Shown here: positions 25,859-35,268 of the stretch, one piece after another | Numbering within the stretch: position 1 is the stretch's first letter | How the letters are laid out: each line of letters begins with the position of its first letter | Assembly (NCBI GenBank): GCA_963934795.1 | Contig: CAWWAF010000008.1 | Span: forward strand, 1-62,720 | Length of the DNA stretch: 62,720 bases | Source: UBA8438 sp963934795 | Lineage (GTDB): Bacteria > Acidobacteriota > Vicinamibacteria > Vicinamibacterales > UBA8438 | Reading direction: 5' to 3' | Program-made: the position numbers and the translations under genes | Notes under the pieces: model-generated | What the model was told of the DNA's origin: nothing | The model's database searches: none | The model's input: the letters and a program-made list of their open reading frames with translations, nothing else

Positions 25859-28525
25859 ATGACGGACACGACACGCGACGTCCCGCGAATGGACGAGAGT
25901 GAGATTCGGGACTGGCTCGAGTCGCTCGATGCGGTCATCGACCAGCATGGCCTGACGGCGACCGGTCGCCTGCTGCAAGAGGTCACCCGCCGCGCGGAGC
26001 GGGCGGGGGTCGCCTTACCGTTCACGGCCAACACCCCCTACGTCAACACCATCCCGGCGGACGAAGACCCGACGTATCCAGGGAACCGCGACCTGGAAAA
26101 TCGCCTCAAGAGCCTGATCCGATGGAACGCGTTGTCGATGGTGGTGCGCGCCAACCGGGAGGCCGACGGCATCGGCGGGCACATTTCGACCTTCGCGTCG
26201 GCGGCGACGCTCTACGAGGTGGGCTTCAACCACTTCTTCCGGGCGCCCACCGACAGCCAGCCAGGCGATCTCGTCTACTACCAGGGTCACGCATCACCAG
26301 GCCTCTACGCACGCGCCTTTCTGGAGGGTCGGCTCACCCACGAGCATTTGGAGAATTTCCGGCGCGAACTCAAAGGCCCCGGACTCTCGTCGTATCCACA
26401 TCCGTGGTTGATGCCCGACTTCTGGGAATTCCCGACCGTCTCCATGGGACTCAGTCCCATCATGGCGATCTATCAGGCGCGCTACCAGCGCTACCTGGAG
26501 GACCGGGGACTCATTCCGCCCAGCGACGCCAAGGTATGGGCGTTCCTGGGCGACGGCGAAACGGATGAACCGGAGTCACTGGGTGCGATCACCCTCGCCT
26601 CACGCGAACGACTCGACAACCTGATCTTCGTCGTCAACTGCAACCTGCAGCGGCTGGACGGCCCGGTGCGGGGCAACGGGCAGATCATTCAGGAGCTCGA
26701 AGCCGTCTTCCGCGGCGCGGGCTGGAACGCCATCAAGGTGGTGTGGGGGCGTGACTGGGACCCACTCCTGGCGGCCGACGACGACGGACTGCTGGTGCGT
26801 CGGATGAGCGAGACGGTCGACGGGCAGTATCAGAAGTACGCGGTCGATTCGGGCGCCTACGTGCGAGACCACTTCTGGGGCAAACACGACAGTCTCCGCG
26901 ACCGGGTGAAGCACCTGAGCGACAGCGAGCTGAAGAAGCTGCGACTCGGCGGACACGACCCCGTGAAGGTGTACGCCGCCTTTGCGGCGGCGGCGGCGCA
27001 TCGGGGTGGTCCGACCGTCATTCTGGCTCGCACCATTAAAGGATATGGGCTGGGAGAAAGCGGCGAAGGGCGCAACATCACCCATCAGCAGAAGAAGCTC
27101 AACGAAGACGAGCTGCGCGCGTTTCGCGATCGCTTCAAGATCCCGCTATCAGACGACGAACTCGGGGAACTTCCGTTCTACGTGCCGGACGCCGACAGCC
27201 CTGAGATGGTCTATCTCCGGGAGCGTCGCGCGACGCTGGGCGGGTCGGTGCCCCAGCGGGCGCACCGCGCCACCCCGCTGACCTCCGTCCCTGCCAAACC
27301 GTTCGCGGACCTGTACGCCGGCAGCGGGGACCGTGAAATGTCCCTCACCATGGCGTTCGCGCGGCTGCTGAGCCGCCTGCTGAAGGACGAAGAGATCGGC
27401 AAACTGATTGTGCCGATTGTGCCCGACGAGGCGCGCACGTTCGGTATGGAGGCGCTGTTCCGCCAAGTCGGCATCTACGCACACGCCGGCCAACTCTACG
27501 AACCGGTCGACCATGCCAAGCTGCTCTACTACCGTGAAGCGGAGGACGGGCAGGTGCTCGAAGAGGGCATCACCGAGGCCGGCTCGATGGCGTCGTTTAT
27601 CGCGGCCGGTACCGCCTACGCAACGCGCGGCATCAACACCATCCCGTTCTTCATCTTCTACTCGATGTTCGGGTTCCAACGTGTCGGGGACCTGATCTGG
27701 GCGGCCGCCGACTCACGGTGTCGCGGGTTCCTGATTGGCGGCACCGCCGGCCGCACGACCCTGGCGGGTGAAGGGCTGCAACATCAAGACGGACAGAGCC
27801 ATTTGCTCGCGTATCCGGTGCCCAACATCCAGTCCTACGACCCGGCGTTCGGCTACGAACTGGCGGTCATCATCGAGGACGGCATCCGGCGGATGTATGT
27901 CGAGGGCGAAAGTGTCTTCTACTACCTCACGGTCGAAAACGAGCCCTATGCGATGCCACCGATGCCGCAGGGCGATCGTGACGGCATTCTCAAGGGGCTC
28001 CACAAAGTCAGTCCTTCGAGCAAATCGCTGAAGCATCAGGCACAACTGCTCGGGAGTGGCGCCATCCTCCGCGAGGCGTTGGCCGCGCAGATACTGCTCG
28101 AACGATACGACGTGGCTGCCGACGTCTGGAGCGTGACCAGTTGGGCCCAGCTGTATCGGGACGGACACGCGTGTGATCGGTGGAATATGCTGCACCCCTT
28201 GGAGGAGGCCCGGGTGCCGTATGTGACGCAGTGTCTGGGTGAGGCCCCCGGGGCGGTCGTGGCCGCCAGTGACTATCTCAAGGCCCTGCCCGATTCGCTG
28301 AGCCAGTGGCTCGACACGCCGCTGGTCTCGCTGGGTACCGACGGATTCGGTCGAAGCGAAACCCGCGAGTCACTTCGCGAATTTTTCGAGGTGGACGCGC
28401 GGTTTATCACCGTCGCGACGCTGGGGGCTCTGGCGCGTCAAGGGGCCATCAAGGCGAGTGTCGTGGCACAGGCGATCAGCGACCTGGGCATCGATCCGGA
28501 CAAGTCCGACCCGGCGATTTCGTAG
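25859..28525 (+). CDS. aceE: Pyruvate dehydrogenase E1 (homodimeric, AceE type)
   Basis: The 888-aa product has the length of E. coli AceE (887) and matches it along its whole span. The thiamine diphosphate motif reads GDGETDEPES (about 229) through VVNCNLQRLDGPV (about 258). Other family blocks are PTDSQPGDLVYYQGHASPG (about 133), MEALFRQVGIYAHAGQLYEP (about 528) and the C-terminal LGTDGFGRSETRESLREFF (about 825). It decarboxylates pyruvate and reductively acetylates the lipoyl group of E2, encoded 83 bp downstream. The ATG overlaps a TAG (TAGATG) and is preceded by GGAG at 25841. No pdhR-like regulator and no lpd (E3) are nearby, so E3 must come from elsewhere. Confidence 0.97.
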   Translation: MTDTTRDVPRMDESEIRDWLESLDAVIDQHGLTATGRLLQEVTRRAERAGVALPFTANTPYVNTIPADEDPTYPGNRDLENRLKSLIRWNALSMVVRANREADGIGGHISTFASAATLYEVGFNHFFRAPTDSQPGDLVYYQGHASPGLYARAFLEGRLTHEHLENFRRELKGPGLSSYPHPWLMPDFWEFPTVSMGLSPIMAIYQARYQRYLEDRGLIPPSDAKVWAFLGDGETDEPESLGAITLASRERLDNLIFVVNCNLQRLDGPVRGNGQIIQELEAVFRGAGWNAIKVVWGRDWDPLLAADDDGLLVRRMSETVDGQYQKYAVDSGAYVRDHFWGKHDSLRDRVKHLSDSELKKLRLGGHDPVKVYAAFAAAAAHRGGPTVILARTIKGYGLGESGEGRNITHQQKKLNEDELRAFRDRFKIPLSDDELGELPFYVPDADSPEMVYLRERRATLGGSVPQRAHRATPLTSVPAKPFADLYAGSGDREMSLTMAFARLLSRLLKDEEIGKLIVPIVPDEARTFGMEALFRQVGIYAHAGQLYEPVDHAKLLYYREAEDGQVLEEGITEAGSMASFIAAGTAYATRGINTIPFFIFYSMFGFQRVGDLIWAAADSRCRGFLIGGTAGRTTLAGEGLQHQDGQSHLLAYPVPNIQSYDPAFGYELAVIIEDGIRRMYVEGESVFYYLTVENEPYAMPPMPQGDRDGILKGLHKVSPSSKSLKHQAQLLGSGAILREALAAQILLERYDVAADVWSVTSWAQLYRDGHACDRWNMLHPLEEARVPYVTQCLGEAPGAVVAASDYLKALPDSLSQWLDTPLVSLGTDGFGRSETRESLREFFEVDARFITVATLGALARQGAIKASVVAQAISDLGIDPDKSDPAIS

Positions 28526-28608
28526 ACGGCGAGTAGAACCACGTATCGCGGCCACGCGTAGGGACTTACCCCGCCCGACGCCGCGCGCCAGGAGAATCGG
28601 AGATCAAC

Positions 28609-29892
28609 GTGGCAACCGAGGTCAAGCTTCCAGAGCTAGGTGAAGGCATCGAGCAGGCTGAGGTCGTGCGCGTCCTCGTCACCGTCGGTGACACGGTCGC
28701 GGCAGACCAACCGCTGCTCGAAATAGAGACCGACAAGGCGACCGTTGAAGTGCCGGCCCCGGTTGCCGGCACCATCACGTCTATCCCGGTCGCCGCCGGC
28801 GGCACCATCGCGGTGGGTGCCACCATTGTGACGCTCGACGCGGGGGCCGCCGTACCCGCTGAGCCCAAACCTGAGCCGGCGCCGACGCCTGCACCGGCCA
28901 GGCCGGCCACGCCGACAACGCCAACCCCGGCCAACGCGCCGTCGCCGGTTGTCGTATCACCACCACCGGCATCCGTTCCTCCGCGCATCGAGACCGGAAG
29001 CGGCCGCCCGGCGCTGGCCGCACCATCCGTGCGGAAGCTCGCCCGTGAAATCGGCGTCACGATCGACGCGGTCGCGGGCTCTGGCTCCCGCGGGCGTGTG
29101 ACGATGGCCGACGTCAAGGCCCATGCCCGCCGAGCCTTGACCGTACTCGCCACGGGCGGCACGCCTACGGCGGCTCCCGCCCTACCAGATTTTTTACGCT
29201 GGGGGCCGGTCGAACGCGAGACGATGACCGGGGTGCGGCGCACGGTAGCGCGGCGCATGGCTCAGGCGTGGCAAACCGTGGCCCATGTGACCCAACACGA
29301 TCGGGCCGACGTCAGTGAGTTCGAGGCGGTCCGCAAGACGGTCAAGAAAACCTCTCCCGACCTGCCGCTCACAGTCACCGCCTTTGCGGTGGCGGTTGTG
29401 GCGGCCGCCCTCAAGGCGTTCCCCAAGTTCAACGCCTCCCTCGACACGGAGCGGAACGAGATTATCTACAAGCGGTACATCAACATCGGCGTCGCGGTGG
29501 ACTCGGAACGCGGACTCCTCGTGCCCGTCATCAAGGATGCCGACACGAAAAGCCTCGGCGCGCTGTCGACAGAAATTGCCGCCCTGGCCGACAAGGTCCG
29601 AACCAAGAAGGCCGGCCCCCAGGACCTAGAGGGCGGCACCTTCACCATCACAAACCTCGGCGGTCTGGGGGGCACGTCGTTCACCCCGATCGTCAACTAC
29701 CCGGAAGTCGCCATCCTGGGACTGTCGAGAACCGCTCCCTCGCCGGTGTACGTGCATGATCGGTTCGAGGCCCGACCCATCCTGCCGCTCTCGCTGTCGT
29801 ACGACCACCGCCTGATCGACGGGGCCGACGGCGTGCGGTTCCTGCGGTGGGTCGCCAACCGCCTCGAACACCCGCTCCTCTTGGAGCTCTAG
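28609..29892 (+). CDS. aceF: Dihydrolipoamide acetyltransferase, pyruvate dehydrogenase E2
   Basis: A 427-aa E2 with a single lipoyl domain (about 1-76; lipoyl Lys in ETDKATVEVPAP), a Pro/Ala/Thr-rich flexible linker (about 85-130), a peripheral subunit-binding domain (about 137-172, APSVRKLAREIGVTIDAV) and a catalytic domain (about 200-427) ending in the active-site block SYDHRLIDGADGVRFL. It transfers the acetyl group from lipoamide to CoA and forms the core of the complex. Start is GTG with GGAG 7 nt before it. E. coli AceF has three lipoyl domains, so this is a one-lipoyl type. The upstream gene encodes its E1, confirming the pyruvate specificity. Confidence 0.95.
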   Translation: MATEVKLPELGEGIEQAEVVRVLVTVGDTVAADQPLLEIETDKATVEVPAPVAGTITSIPVAAGGTIAVGATIVTLDAGAAVPAEPKPEPAPTPAPARPATPTTPTPANAPSPVVVSPPPASVPPRIETGSGRPALAAPSVRKLAREIGVTIDAVAGSGSRGRVTMADVKAHARRALTVLATGGTPTAAPALPDFLRWGPVERETMTGVRRTVARRMAQAWQTVAHVTQHDRADVSEFEAVRKTVKKTSPDLPLTVTAFAVAVVAAALKAFPKFNASLDTERNEIIYKRYINIGVAVDSERGLLVPVIKDADTKSLGALSTEIAALADKVRTKKAGPQDLEGGTFTITNLGGLGGTSFTPIVNYPEVAILGLSRTAPSPVYVHDRFEARPILPLSLSYDHRLIDGADGVRFLRWVANRLEHPLLLEL

Positions 29893-29919
29893 GCCCAGAG
29901 CCCTTTGGCCGACAAGGGG

Positions 29920-29947
29920 TTGCGTCTCCCGCACGGGTACTTAATAC
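29920..29947 (+). promoter_or_regulatory. Candidate promoter of the KamA-like/transport genes
   Basis: TTGCGT (29920-29925) and TAATAC (29942-29947) lie 16 bp apart, predicting a start near 29954 and a leader of about 110 nt. A perfect 10-bp palindrome, GTACGCGTAC, follows at 29961-29970, just inside the predicted transcript, where an operator might sit. Confidence 0.4.
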
Positions 29948-30064
29948 TGGACGCTCCCCTGTACGCGTACGAGGTCCTAGGAGGTTCTTCAGAGACCCGT
30001 CGCGGCATGTACCCGCAGGCCGTTGGTCTGACGGTCACATTCGTCAGCTGCGGGGAGCATCCGT

Positions 30065-31288
30065 ATGATGCGTCCGGCTGATACCAAGCTTCACGCCCGT
30101 CCTGTCCGGATTCGGACGCAGGCCGGCACGACACACCAGGCGCCTATGCAGAAAGAGTCCACCCACGCCCCGACGACGAACGGCCCCAGACGTGTCAAAT
30201 ACGTGCGGCGGCTGGACCAGATCGAACAACTGACACCAGAGCAGCGAGACCGCCTCGGACCGGTCTCCGCACGCTATGTGTTCCGCGCCAACGACTATTA
30301 CCTGGGTCTGATCGATTGGGACGACCCGGATGACCCCATCAGACAGCTGATTATTCCGCGCGAGGAAGAGCTGTCCGAATGGGGCACGCTCGACGCCAGC
30401 AACGAAGAGTCCGTCACGGTGGCCCATGGAGTGCAGCACAAGTACACCGATACGGTGTTGCTGCTCTGCAACGAGGTGTGCGGGGCGTACTGCCGCTACT
30501 GCTTCCGGAAGCGGCTGTTCATGGATGACAACGACGAGGTCACCAACGACGTCAGCGAGGGGCTCCGATACATCGCCGAACACCCGGAAGTGACCAACGT
30601 GCTGCTGACCGGTGGCGACCCGCTCTTGATGAGCACCCGCCGGCTGGTAGAGATCTTCGAAGCGCTCCGGGCCATTCCCCACGTCAAGATCATTCGGCTC
30701 GGCTCGAAGATGCCGGCGTTCGATCCCTACCGGGTGCTCAACGATCCTGAACTGCAGGACGCGTTTCGCAAGTACTCCACGCCCACGCAGCGTATCTACC
30801 TGATGGCCCATTTCGACCATCCGCGTGAGCTGACAGATGTCGCGATTGAGGGCATTGACGCCTGCATTCGCAGCGGCGTGATTTGCGTGAACCAATGCCC
30901 GATGATCAAGGGGATCAACGACGACCCGTACGTCCTGGCCGAGATGTACGCCACGTTGTCCTACATCGGCTGTCCCCCGTACTATTTGTTCCAGGGGCGC
31001 CCGACGGCCGGCAACGAGCCGTATGAGCTCCCGATGGTCCAGGCATGGCAGACCTTCCAGCGCGCAATGACGCTGGGGTCTGGGCTCGCCCGTCGCGCTC
31101 GCCTCTGCATGTCCCATGAGACCGGAAAAATCGAGATCATGGGCGTCGACGACGAGCACATCTACCTGCGCTACCACCAGGCCAAGGACGACGATGACCT
31201 GGGGCGGTTCATCGTCTGCGAGCGAGACGACGAGGCCTACTGGTTCGATCAGCTCAAGGTGGTCAGTCGCGTGCCGGCGCACGCCTAG
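30065..31288 (+). CDS. KamA-family radical SAM aminomutase-like protein
   Basis: A 407-aa radical SAM enzyme. The [4Fe-4S] motif is CGAYCRYC (C139, C143, C146), followed by FRKRLF, as in lysine 2,3-aminomutase; GGDPLL (about 183) is the SAM-contact motif, and a likely PLP lysine lies in ETGKIEI (about 360). The two aspartates that hold the lysine side chain in the clostridial enzyme appear replaced (FQGRPTAGN, and Cys in RLCMSHE), so the substrate may not be lysine. The usual roles are beta-amino acid synthesis for osmoprotection, antibiotics or catabolism. GGGGAG 7 nt before the ATG at 30065 supports this start over the Met at codon 28. An osmolyte-type ABC importer follows 51 bp later. Confidence 0.82.
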   Translation: MMRPADTKLHARPVRIRTQAGTTHQAPMQKESTHAPTTNGPRRVKYVRRLDQIEQLTPEQRDRLGPVSARYVFRANDYYLGLIDWDDPDDPIRQLIIPREEELSEWGTLDASNEESVTVAHGVQHKYTDTVLLLCNEVCGAYCRYCFRKRLFMDDNDEVTNDVSEGLRYIAEHPEVTNVLLTGGDPLLMSTRRLVEIFEALRAIPHVKIIRLGSKMPAFDPYRVLNDPELQDAFRKYSTPTQRIYLMAHFDHPRELTDVAIEGIDACIRSGVICVNQCPMIKGINDDPYVLAEMYATLSYIGCPPYYLFQGRPTAGNEPYELPMVQAWQTFQRAMTLGSGLARRARLCMSHETGKIEIMGVDDEHIYLRYHQAKDDDDLGRFIVCERDDEAYWFDQLKVVSRVPAHA

Positions 31289-31339
31289 CCTCCCGGCGAA
31301 CTCGCGGCGCCTCGGGCGCATCCAGACGCCACTCGTCGC

Positions 31340-32110
31340 ATGATCGAACTGCAACACCTGACCAAGCAGTACGGCGACCTGGTCGCGGTACGCGACCTGT
31401 CTCTCGAGGTCGGCGACGGGGAGTTGCTCGTCTTGCTCGGCGGATCGGGGTGCGGGAAGACCACGACGCTCAAGATGGTCAACCGGCTGGTCGAACCGTC
31501 GGCCGGCGTGGTGCGGGTCGGGGGCGACGATGTCTCGCAACTCGCCCCCCACGACCTACGGCGCCGCGTTGGGTATGCCTTCCAGCAGGTGGGCTTGTTC
31601 CCGCATATGACGGTCGGCGACAACATCGGGATTACGCCAACCTTGCTTGGCTGGAGCCCCGACGCGATCCGACGGCGCGTAGACGAGCTGCTGACGCTCG
31701 TCGAACTGGATCCAGACACCATCCGTGATCGCGATCCCGCTCAGCTCTCGGGCGGCCAACAACAGCGCGTCGGGGTGGCGCGAGCGCTCGCGGCGAAGCC
31801 GCGGGTCATGCTGCTGGACGAGCCGTTCGGCGCGCTCGACCCGTTGACCCGCGGACGCCTCCAGGACTCGTTCATTCGTATTCGTCGAGACCTTGGGGTG
31901 ACGGCCGTCTTTGTCACGCACGACATGGTAGAAGCGCTCCGCCTGGGTGACCGTATCGCGGTCCTGGACAAGGGACGCCTCGTCCAGATCGGCACGCCAC
32001 GCACCCTGATGCGCGAGCCGGCGGACGACTCTGTGCGGCAACTCCTCGACACGCCACGGCGGGAGGCGCGTCTGGTCGACGACCTCTTGAGCGATGAGGC
32101 GGGAACCTGA
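31340..32110 (+). CDS. ABC importer ATPase, OpuC/ProV type
   Basis: A 256-aa ATPase with Walker A GGSGCGKT (34-41), Q-loop FQQVGLFPHMT, signature LSGGQQQR (about 136), Walker B VMLLDEPFGALD and switch His in FVTHDM. The MTVGDNI and LVEPSAGVVRVGG features fit the quaternary-amine importer group. It lacks the C-terminal CBS pair of OpuCA, so osmotic gating by CBS is not expected. The permease/binding protein fusion starts 6 bp after its stop, which fixes its partner. Import of glycine betaine, choline or a related compound is an inference from family. Confidence 0.9.
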   Translation: MIELQHLTKQYGDLVAVRDLSLEVGDGELLVLLGGSGCGKTTTLKMVNRLVEPSAGVVRVGGDDVSQLAPHDLRRRVGYAFQQVGLFPHMTVGDNIGITPTLLGWSPDAIRRRVDELLTLVELDPDTIRDRDPAQLSGGQQQRVGVARALAAKPRVMLLDEPFGALDPLTRGRLQDSFIRIRRDLGVTAVFVTHDMVEALRLGDRIAVLDKGRLVQIGTPRTLMREPADDSVRQLLDTPRREARLVDDLLSDEAGT

Positions 32111-32116
32111 GTCGCG

Positions 32117-33643
32117 ATGGCTGAACAACTCGCGCTCCTCCCCGAATATCTGAACGCGCATGTGCAGCTCACGCTGCTGGCGCTGTTGTGTAGCGCGGCG
32201 CTGAGCTTGCCGTTGGGCATCGCCGTCACGCGGGTGCGCTGGCTCGAACAACCCGTGTTGGGGTTAGCCGCCGTGATTCAGACCATACCGAGCCTAGCGT
32301 TGCTGGCGGTGATGGTTCCGCTGCTCGCGTCGATGCGGCTGCAGAGCATCGGTTTTCTCCCGGCGTTTATCGGGCTGACCCTGTACGGAGTGCTGCCGAT
32401 TCTCAGAAACACCGTAACCGGGATCGCTGGCGTCGACCCCGCCCTGGTTGAGGCGGCGCGCGGCGTGGGCATGACCTCGCGTCAGCAGCTGTGGCGTGTC
32501 GAGTTGCCGCTGGCCCTCCCCGTCATTATCGCCGGCCTCCGGACGGCCACGGTCTGGACCGTCGGCATCGCGACGCTGTCGACCCCGGTCGGCGCGACCA
32601 GCCTGGGCAACTACATTTTCAGCGGCCTGCAGACGAGAAACTACGCGGCGGTGCTGGTCGGATGCCTGGCCTCCGCTGGGCTCGCGATGGTGCTTGATGG
32701 CCTCGTCCGGACCGTCGAAGTCGGCTTACGTACCCGCCGGCGGCGCCTCGTGGGGGCGGCCGCCACGGTGACCGTGGGACTGTATCTCTATACGGTGGTG
32801 ACGCTCGCCGCGCCATTGTTCTCCGACGCGGCTCGCCCCGTCATGGTCGGGGCCAAGGGATTCACCGAACAATACATCTTGGCCTCGCTTCTGGACCAGT
32901 GGGTTGAGCGCGAAACCGGGCGCCCGGCCGCCCAGATGCAATCACTCGGTTCGACCGTGGCGTTCGACGCGTTGGCGGCGGGAGACATCGACATCTACGT
33001 CGACTATTCCGGCACGCTGTGGGCCCATCTCATGGAACGGACCACCGTCGGGGGGGACCGCGCATCGGTGCTCGCTGAGGTTCGCGCCTTTCTCGCCGAG
33101 CAGCATGGCATCGAGGTGGTGGCCACACTGGGGTTCGAGAATGCGTACGCGGTGGCGGCTCGGACGGCGGACGCCGAGACGATGGGCTGGACCCGAATCA
33201 GCGACCTCGTTCCGCTCGGACCGACGCTGTCGATGGGCGGCGACTTCGAGTTCTTCTCCAGACCGGAGTGGACCTCCATTCGCGACACCTACGGGCTCAC
33301 CCTCTCGAACCAGCGGACGATGGACGCGGCCCTGATGTATGAAGCCATCGCTGAAGGTGCGGTCGATCTGATCAGCGCCTACACGACGGATGGACGCATT
33401 TCGGCCTACGATCTGCGGGTGCTGGAAGACGACCGCGGCGCGATCCCGCCGTATGACGCCGTCGTGCTGGTCGGGGCGCGGCTGGCCCGCGACTGGCCCG
33501 ACGTGCTGGCAGCGTTGCGCCAACTGGATGGTGCGATCGACGCCGAGACGATGCGCACGATGAATCTGCACGTCGATGTCGAGGGCGCCGACCCGACGAC
33601 GGTCGCAACCGCCTTCATCGACAATTGGACGGCAACACGATAA
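32117..33643 (+). CDS. Fused ABC permease and substrate-binding protein, OpuC/OsmU type
   Basis: A 508-aa fusion. Residues about 1-215 are a BPD-type permease with about five or six membrane helices and the coupling helix EAARGVGMTSRQQLWRVELP (about 115-134). A helix at about 215-235 leads into a periplasmic binding domain, about 240-508, that begins VMVGAKGFTEQYILASLL and matches glycine betaine/choline binding proteins of the OpuAC/QAT group. The fusion places the binding domain permanently next to the channel on the outer side of the inner membrane. It follows the ATPase gene by 6 bp and is 17 bp before the TerB-like gene, so all three are probably one operon with the KamA-like gene. Confidence 0.9.
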   Translation: MAEQLALLPEYLNAHVQLTLLALLCSAALSLPLGIAVTRVRWLEQPVLGLAAVIQTIPSLALLAVMVPLLASMRLQSIGFLPAFIGLTLYGVLPILRNTVTGIAGVDPALVEAARGVGMTSRQQLWRVELPLALPVIIAGLRTATVWTVGIATLSTPVGATSLGNYIFSGLQTRNYAAVLVGCLASAGLAMVLDGLVRTVEVGLRTRRRRLVGAAATVTVGLYLYTVVTLAAPLFSDAARPVMVGAKGFTEQYILASLLDQWVERETGRPAAQMQSLGSTVAFDALAAGDIDIYVDYSGTLWAHLMERTTVGGDRASVLAEVRAFLAEQHGIEVVATLGFENAYAVAARTADAETMGWTRISDLVPLGPTLSMGGDFEFFSRPEWTSIRDTYGLTLSNQRTMDAALMYEAIAEGAVDLISAYTTDGRISAYDLRVLEDDRGAIPPYDAVVLVGARLARDWPDVLAALRQLDGAIDAETMRTMNLHVDVEGADPTTVATAFIDNWTATR

Positions 33644-33660
33644 GCGGAGGACGACGAACC

Positions 33661-34200
33661 ATGGGCATTCTCGACATGCTGGGTGTAGGCCGGGGGACCC
33701 CGTGGCCGGCGGACAGTGGCGCCACCGACACGGTGCAGCGCATTGTGTCCGAGCTTGAAGTCCTTGACGCGACACAGGCCCGGTATCTCGCCGGCTTCGC
33801 CTACGTTTTGAGCCGCGTCGCGAACGCCGACTCGACAATCTGCGTCAATGAAACGGATGCCATGCGCGAGATCGTCCAGAAACTCGGGCATCTCTCGGAA
33901 GCCCAAACCCTCCTCGTCGTGAAGATTGCGAAGAGTCAGACTCGATTGTGGGGAGGCACCGAAAACTACCTGGTGACGCGTGAATTTCGTGATGTCGCGA
34001 CAGATGCCCAGCGTCTCGAACTGCTCGATTGTGTCTTCGCGGTCGCTGCCGCCGATGGCACCATCTGCAGCATCGAAGAGTCACAAACGGGCCAAATAGC
34101 CAAGGAGCTCGGGTTTACTCAGCCGGAGTACGCGGCGGCGCTGGCCGGTCATGCTGAGCATCGGTCGGTGCTGCGGTTGCTGCCGAATCGGGAGCCGTAG
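33661..34200 (+). CDS. TerB-like (tellurite resistance / DjlA-N fold) protein
   Basis: A 179-aa all-alpha protein. Residues about 45-175 fit the TerB fold: FAYVLSRVANADSTICVNET and AVAAADGTICSIEE are the two helical hairpins with acidic metal-binding loops (A-D-x-x-I-C, A-D-G-T-I). The start at 33661 has GGAGG 8-12 nt before it. TerB-domain proteins are linked to tellurite resistance and to stress-related membrane complexes, but single-domain members like this often have no known role. Its position after the importer suggests co-expression, not a tellurite cluster. The last 86 bp overlap the convergent permease gene. Confidence 0.8.
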   Translation: MGILDMLGVGRGTPWPADSGATDTVQRIVSELEVLDATQARYLAGFAYVLSRVANADSTICVNETDAMREIVQKLGHLSEAQTLLVVKIAKSQTRLWGGTENYLVTREFRDVATDAQRLELLDCVFAVAAADGTICSIEESQTGQIAKELGFTQPEYAAALAGHAEHRSVLRLLPNREP

Positions 34201-35251
34201 AAGCCACCCGGGCCCGACCCCCCGGATTTGCGTCCAGCATGACGGCCACCCACCGCAGGTCTTCAGTGTTCTCGAGCGCAATCTTGACCACCATGGTCAG
34301 CGGCACCGACAGCAGCATCCCCATCGGCCCCCAGACCCAACCCCAGAAGACCAACGACAAGAAGATCACGAGCGTCGACAGGCCGAGGCGCCGCCCCAGG
34401 AGCATCGGTTCCACCACGTTGCCAAACCCCACGTTGATCACCGCGTAGCCGATCGCGACCACGATCGCGCGTCCCGGACCGAACTGCACGGTCGCCAGCA
34501 GCACCGGGCCGATGGCCGCGAAGATGGATCCCAGATTCGGAATGTAGTTGAACACAAACGCCACGAGTCCCCAGAGCAGCGGAAAGTCCAGCCCGAGCGC
34601 CCAGACCCAGGTACCGGCCAGCAGGCCGGTCGACAGACTGACGACCGTCTTGATTGCCAGGTACTTCTGAATCTGCTCAGTCATCTGGCCAAACCGCGCC
34701 AAACTCCCTTCCCGCGTGCCAAAGGCGACCTGAAGCTTGTCCCGAAACCCCGCAGCCTCGAACAGGATGAAAATGACCGCCAGCAGCACCAGAAACGCGT
34801 TGGACAGCAGCTGCGCCAACGCGCCGAGGGTCCCCCCCAACACATTGAGCAACGCCTCGGCGTTCACGTAGTCGAGCAGCGACGACTGGGCCAACGGCAG
34901 ACCGAGGCCTTCGGCCCAGCCCATCACGTCAGCGGACATCTCCTGGATCCGGGTCTGGTACTGAGGCGCCACGTTCGCGAACTCATTCACCGACCGGCCC
35001 ACCACGACCCCGAGCACACTGACCACGGCCGCGGCCAAGGCGACCGTGCTGAAGACCGCCAGGGGGGTGGGCAACTTGCGCCGCTGGAGCCAGCCCATGA
35101 CCGGGAGGCTGACCACCGCCAGGAACACCGCGGTCAGGAACGGCAGGATGAGTTGGCTGGCGGACCGCAGCCCCGCGACGACGACGATCAGACTGGCCGC
35201 CACGACGAGAAAACGGGCGCCCCGCTCCGTTTCACGCTGTTGAGTGGTCAT
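34115..35251 (-). CDS. AI-2E family (PerM/TqsA-like) membrane transporter
   Basis: A 378-aa integral membrane protein with about eight helices, two at the N-terminus (FLVVAASLIVVVAGL; LILPFLTAVFLAVVSLP) and six in the C-terminal half. The family signature is visible near the C-terminus in GFGNVVEPMLLGRRLGLSTL, followed by FLSLVFWGWVWGPMGMLLSV. Members export small molecules or act as antiporters; the name comes from autoinducer-2, but the substrate here is unknown. A frame opens at 35320, yet the Met at 35251 is preceded by GGGGGC and leaves 17 bp after egtD, so I used it. The 3' end overlaps the TerB-like gene by 86 bp on the other strand. Confidence 0.88.
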   Translation of the reverse strand: MTTQQRETERGARFLVVAASLIVVVAGLRSASQLILPFLTAVFLAVVSLPVMGWLQRRKLPTPLAVFSTVALAAAVVSVLGVVVGRSVNEFANVAPQYQTRIQEMSADVMGWAEGLGLPLAQSSLLDYVNAEALLNVLGGTLGALAQLLSNAFLVLLAVIFILFEAAGFRDKLQVAFGTREGSLARFGQMTEQIQKYLAIKTVVSLSTGLLAGTWVWALGLDFPLLWGLVAFVFNYIPNLGSIFAAIGPVLLATVQFGPGRAIVVAIGYAVINVGFGNVVEPMLLGRRLGLSTLVIFLSLVFWGWVWGPMGMLLSVPLTMVVKIALENTEDLRWVAVMLDANPGGRARVASTAPDSAATAAPTDAQHDRPAPPRTPAE

Positions 35252-35268
35252 GATTGCCCCCGGCACGC

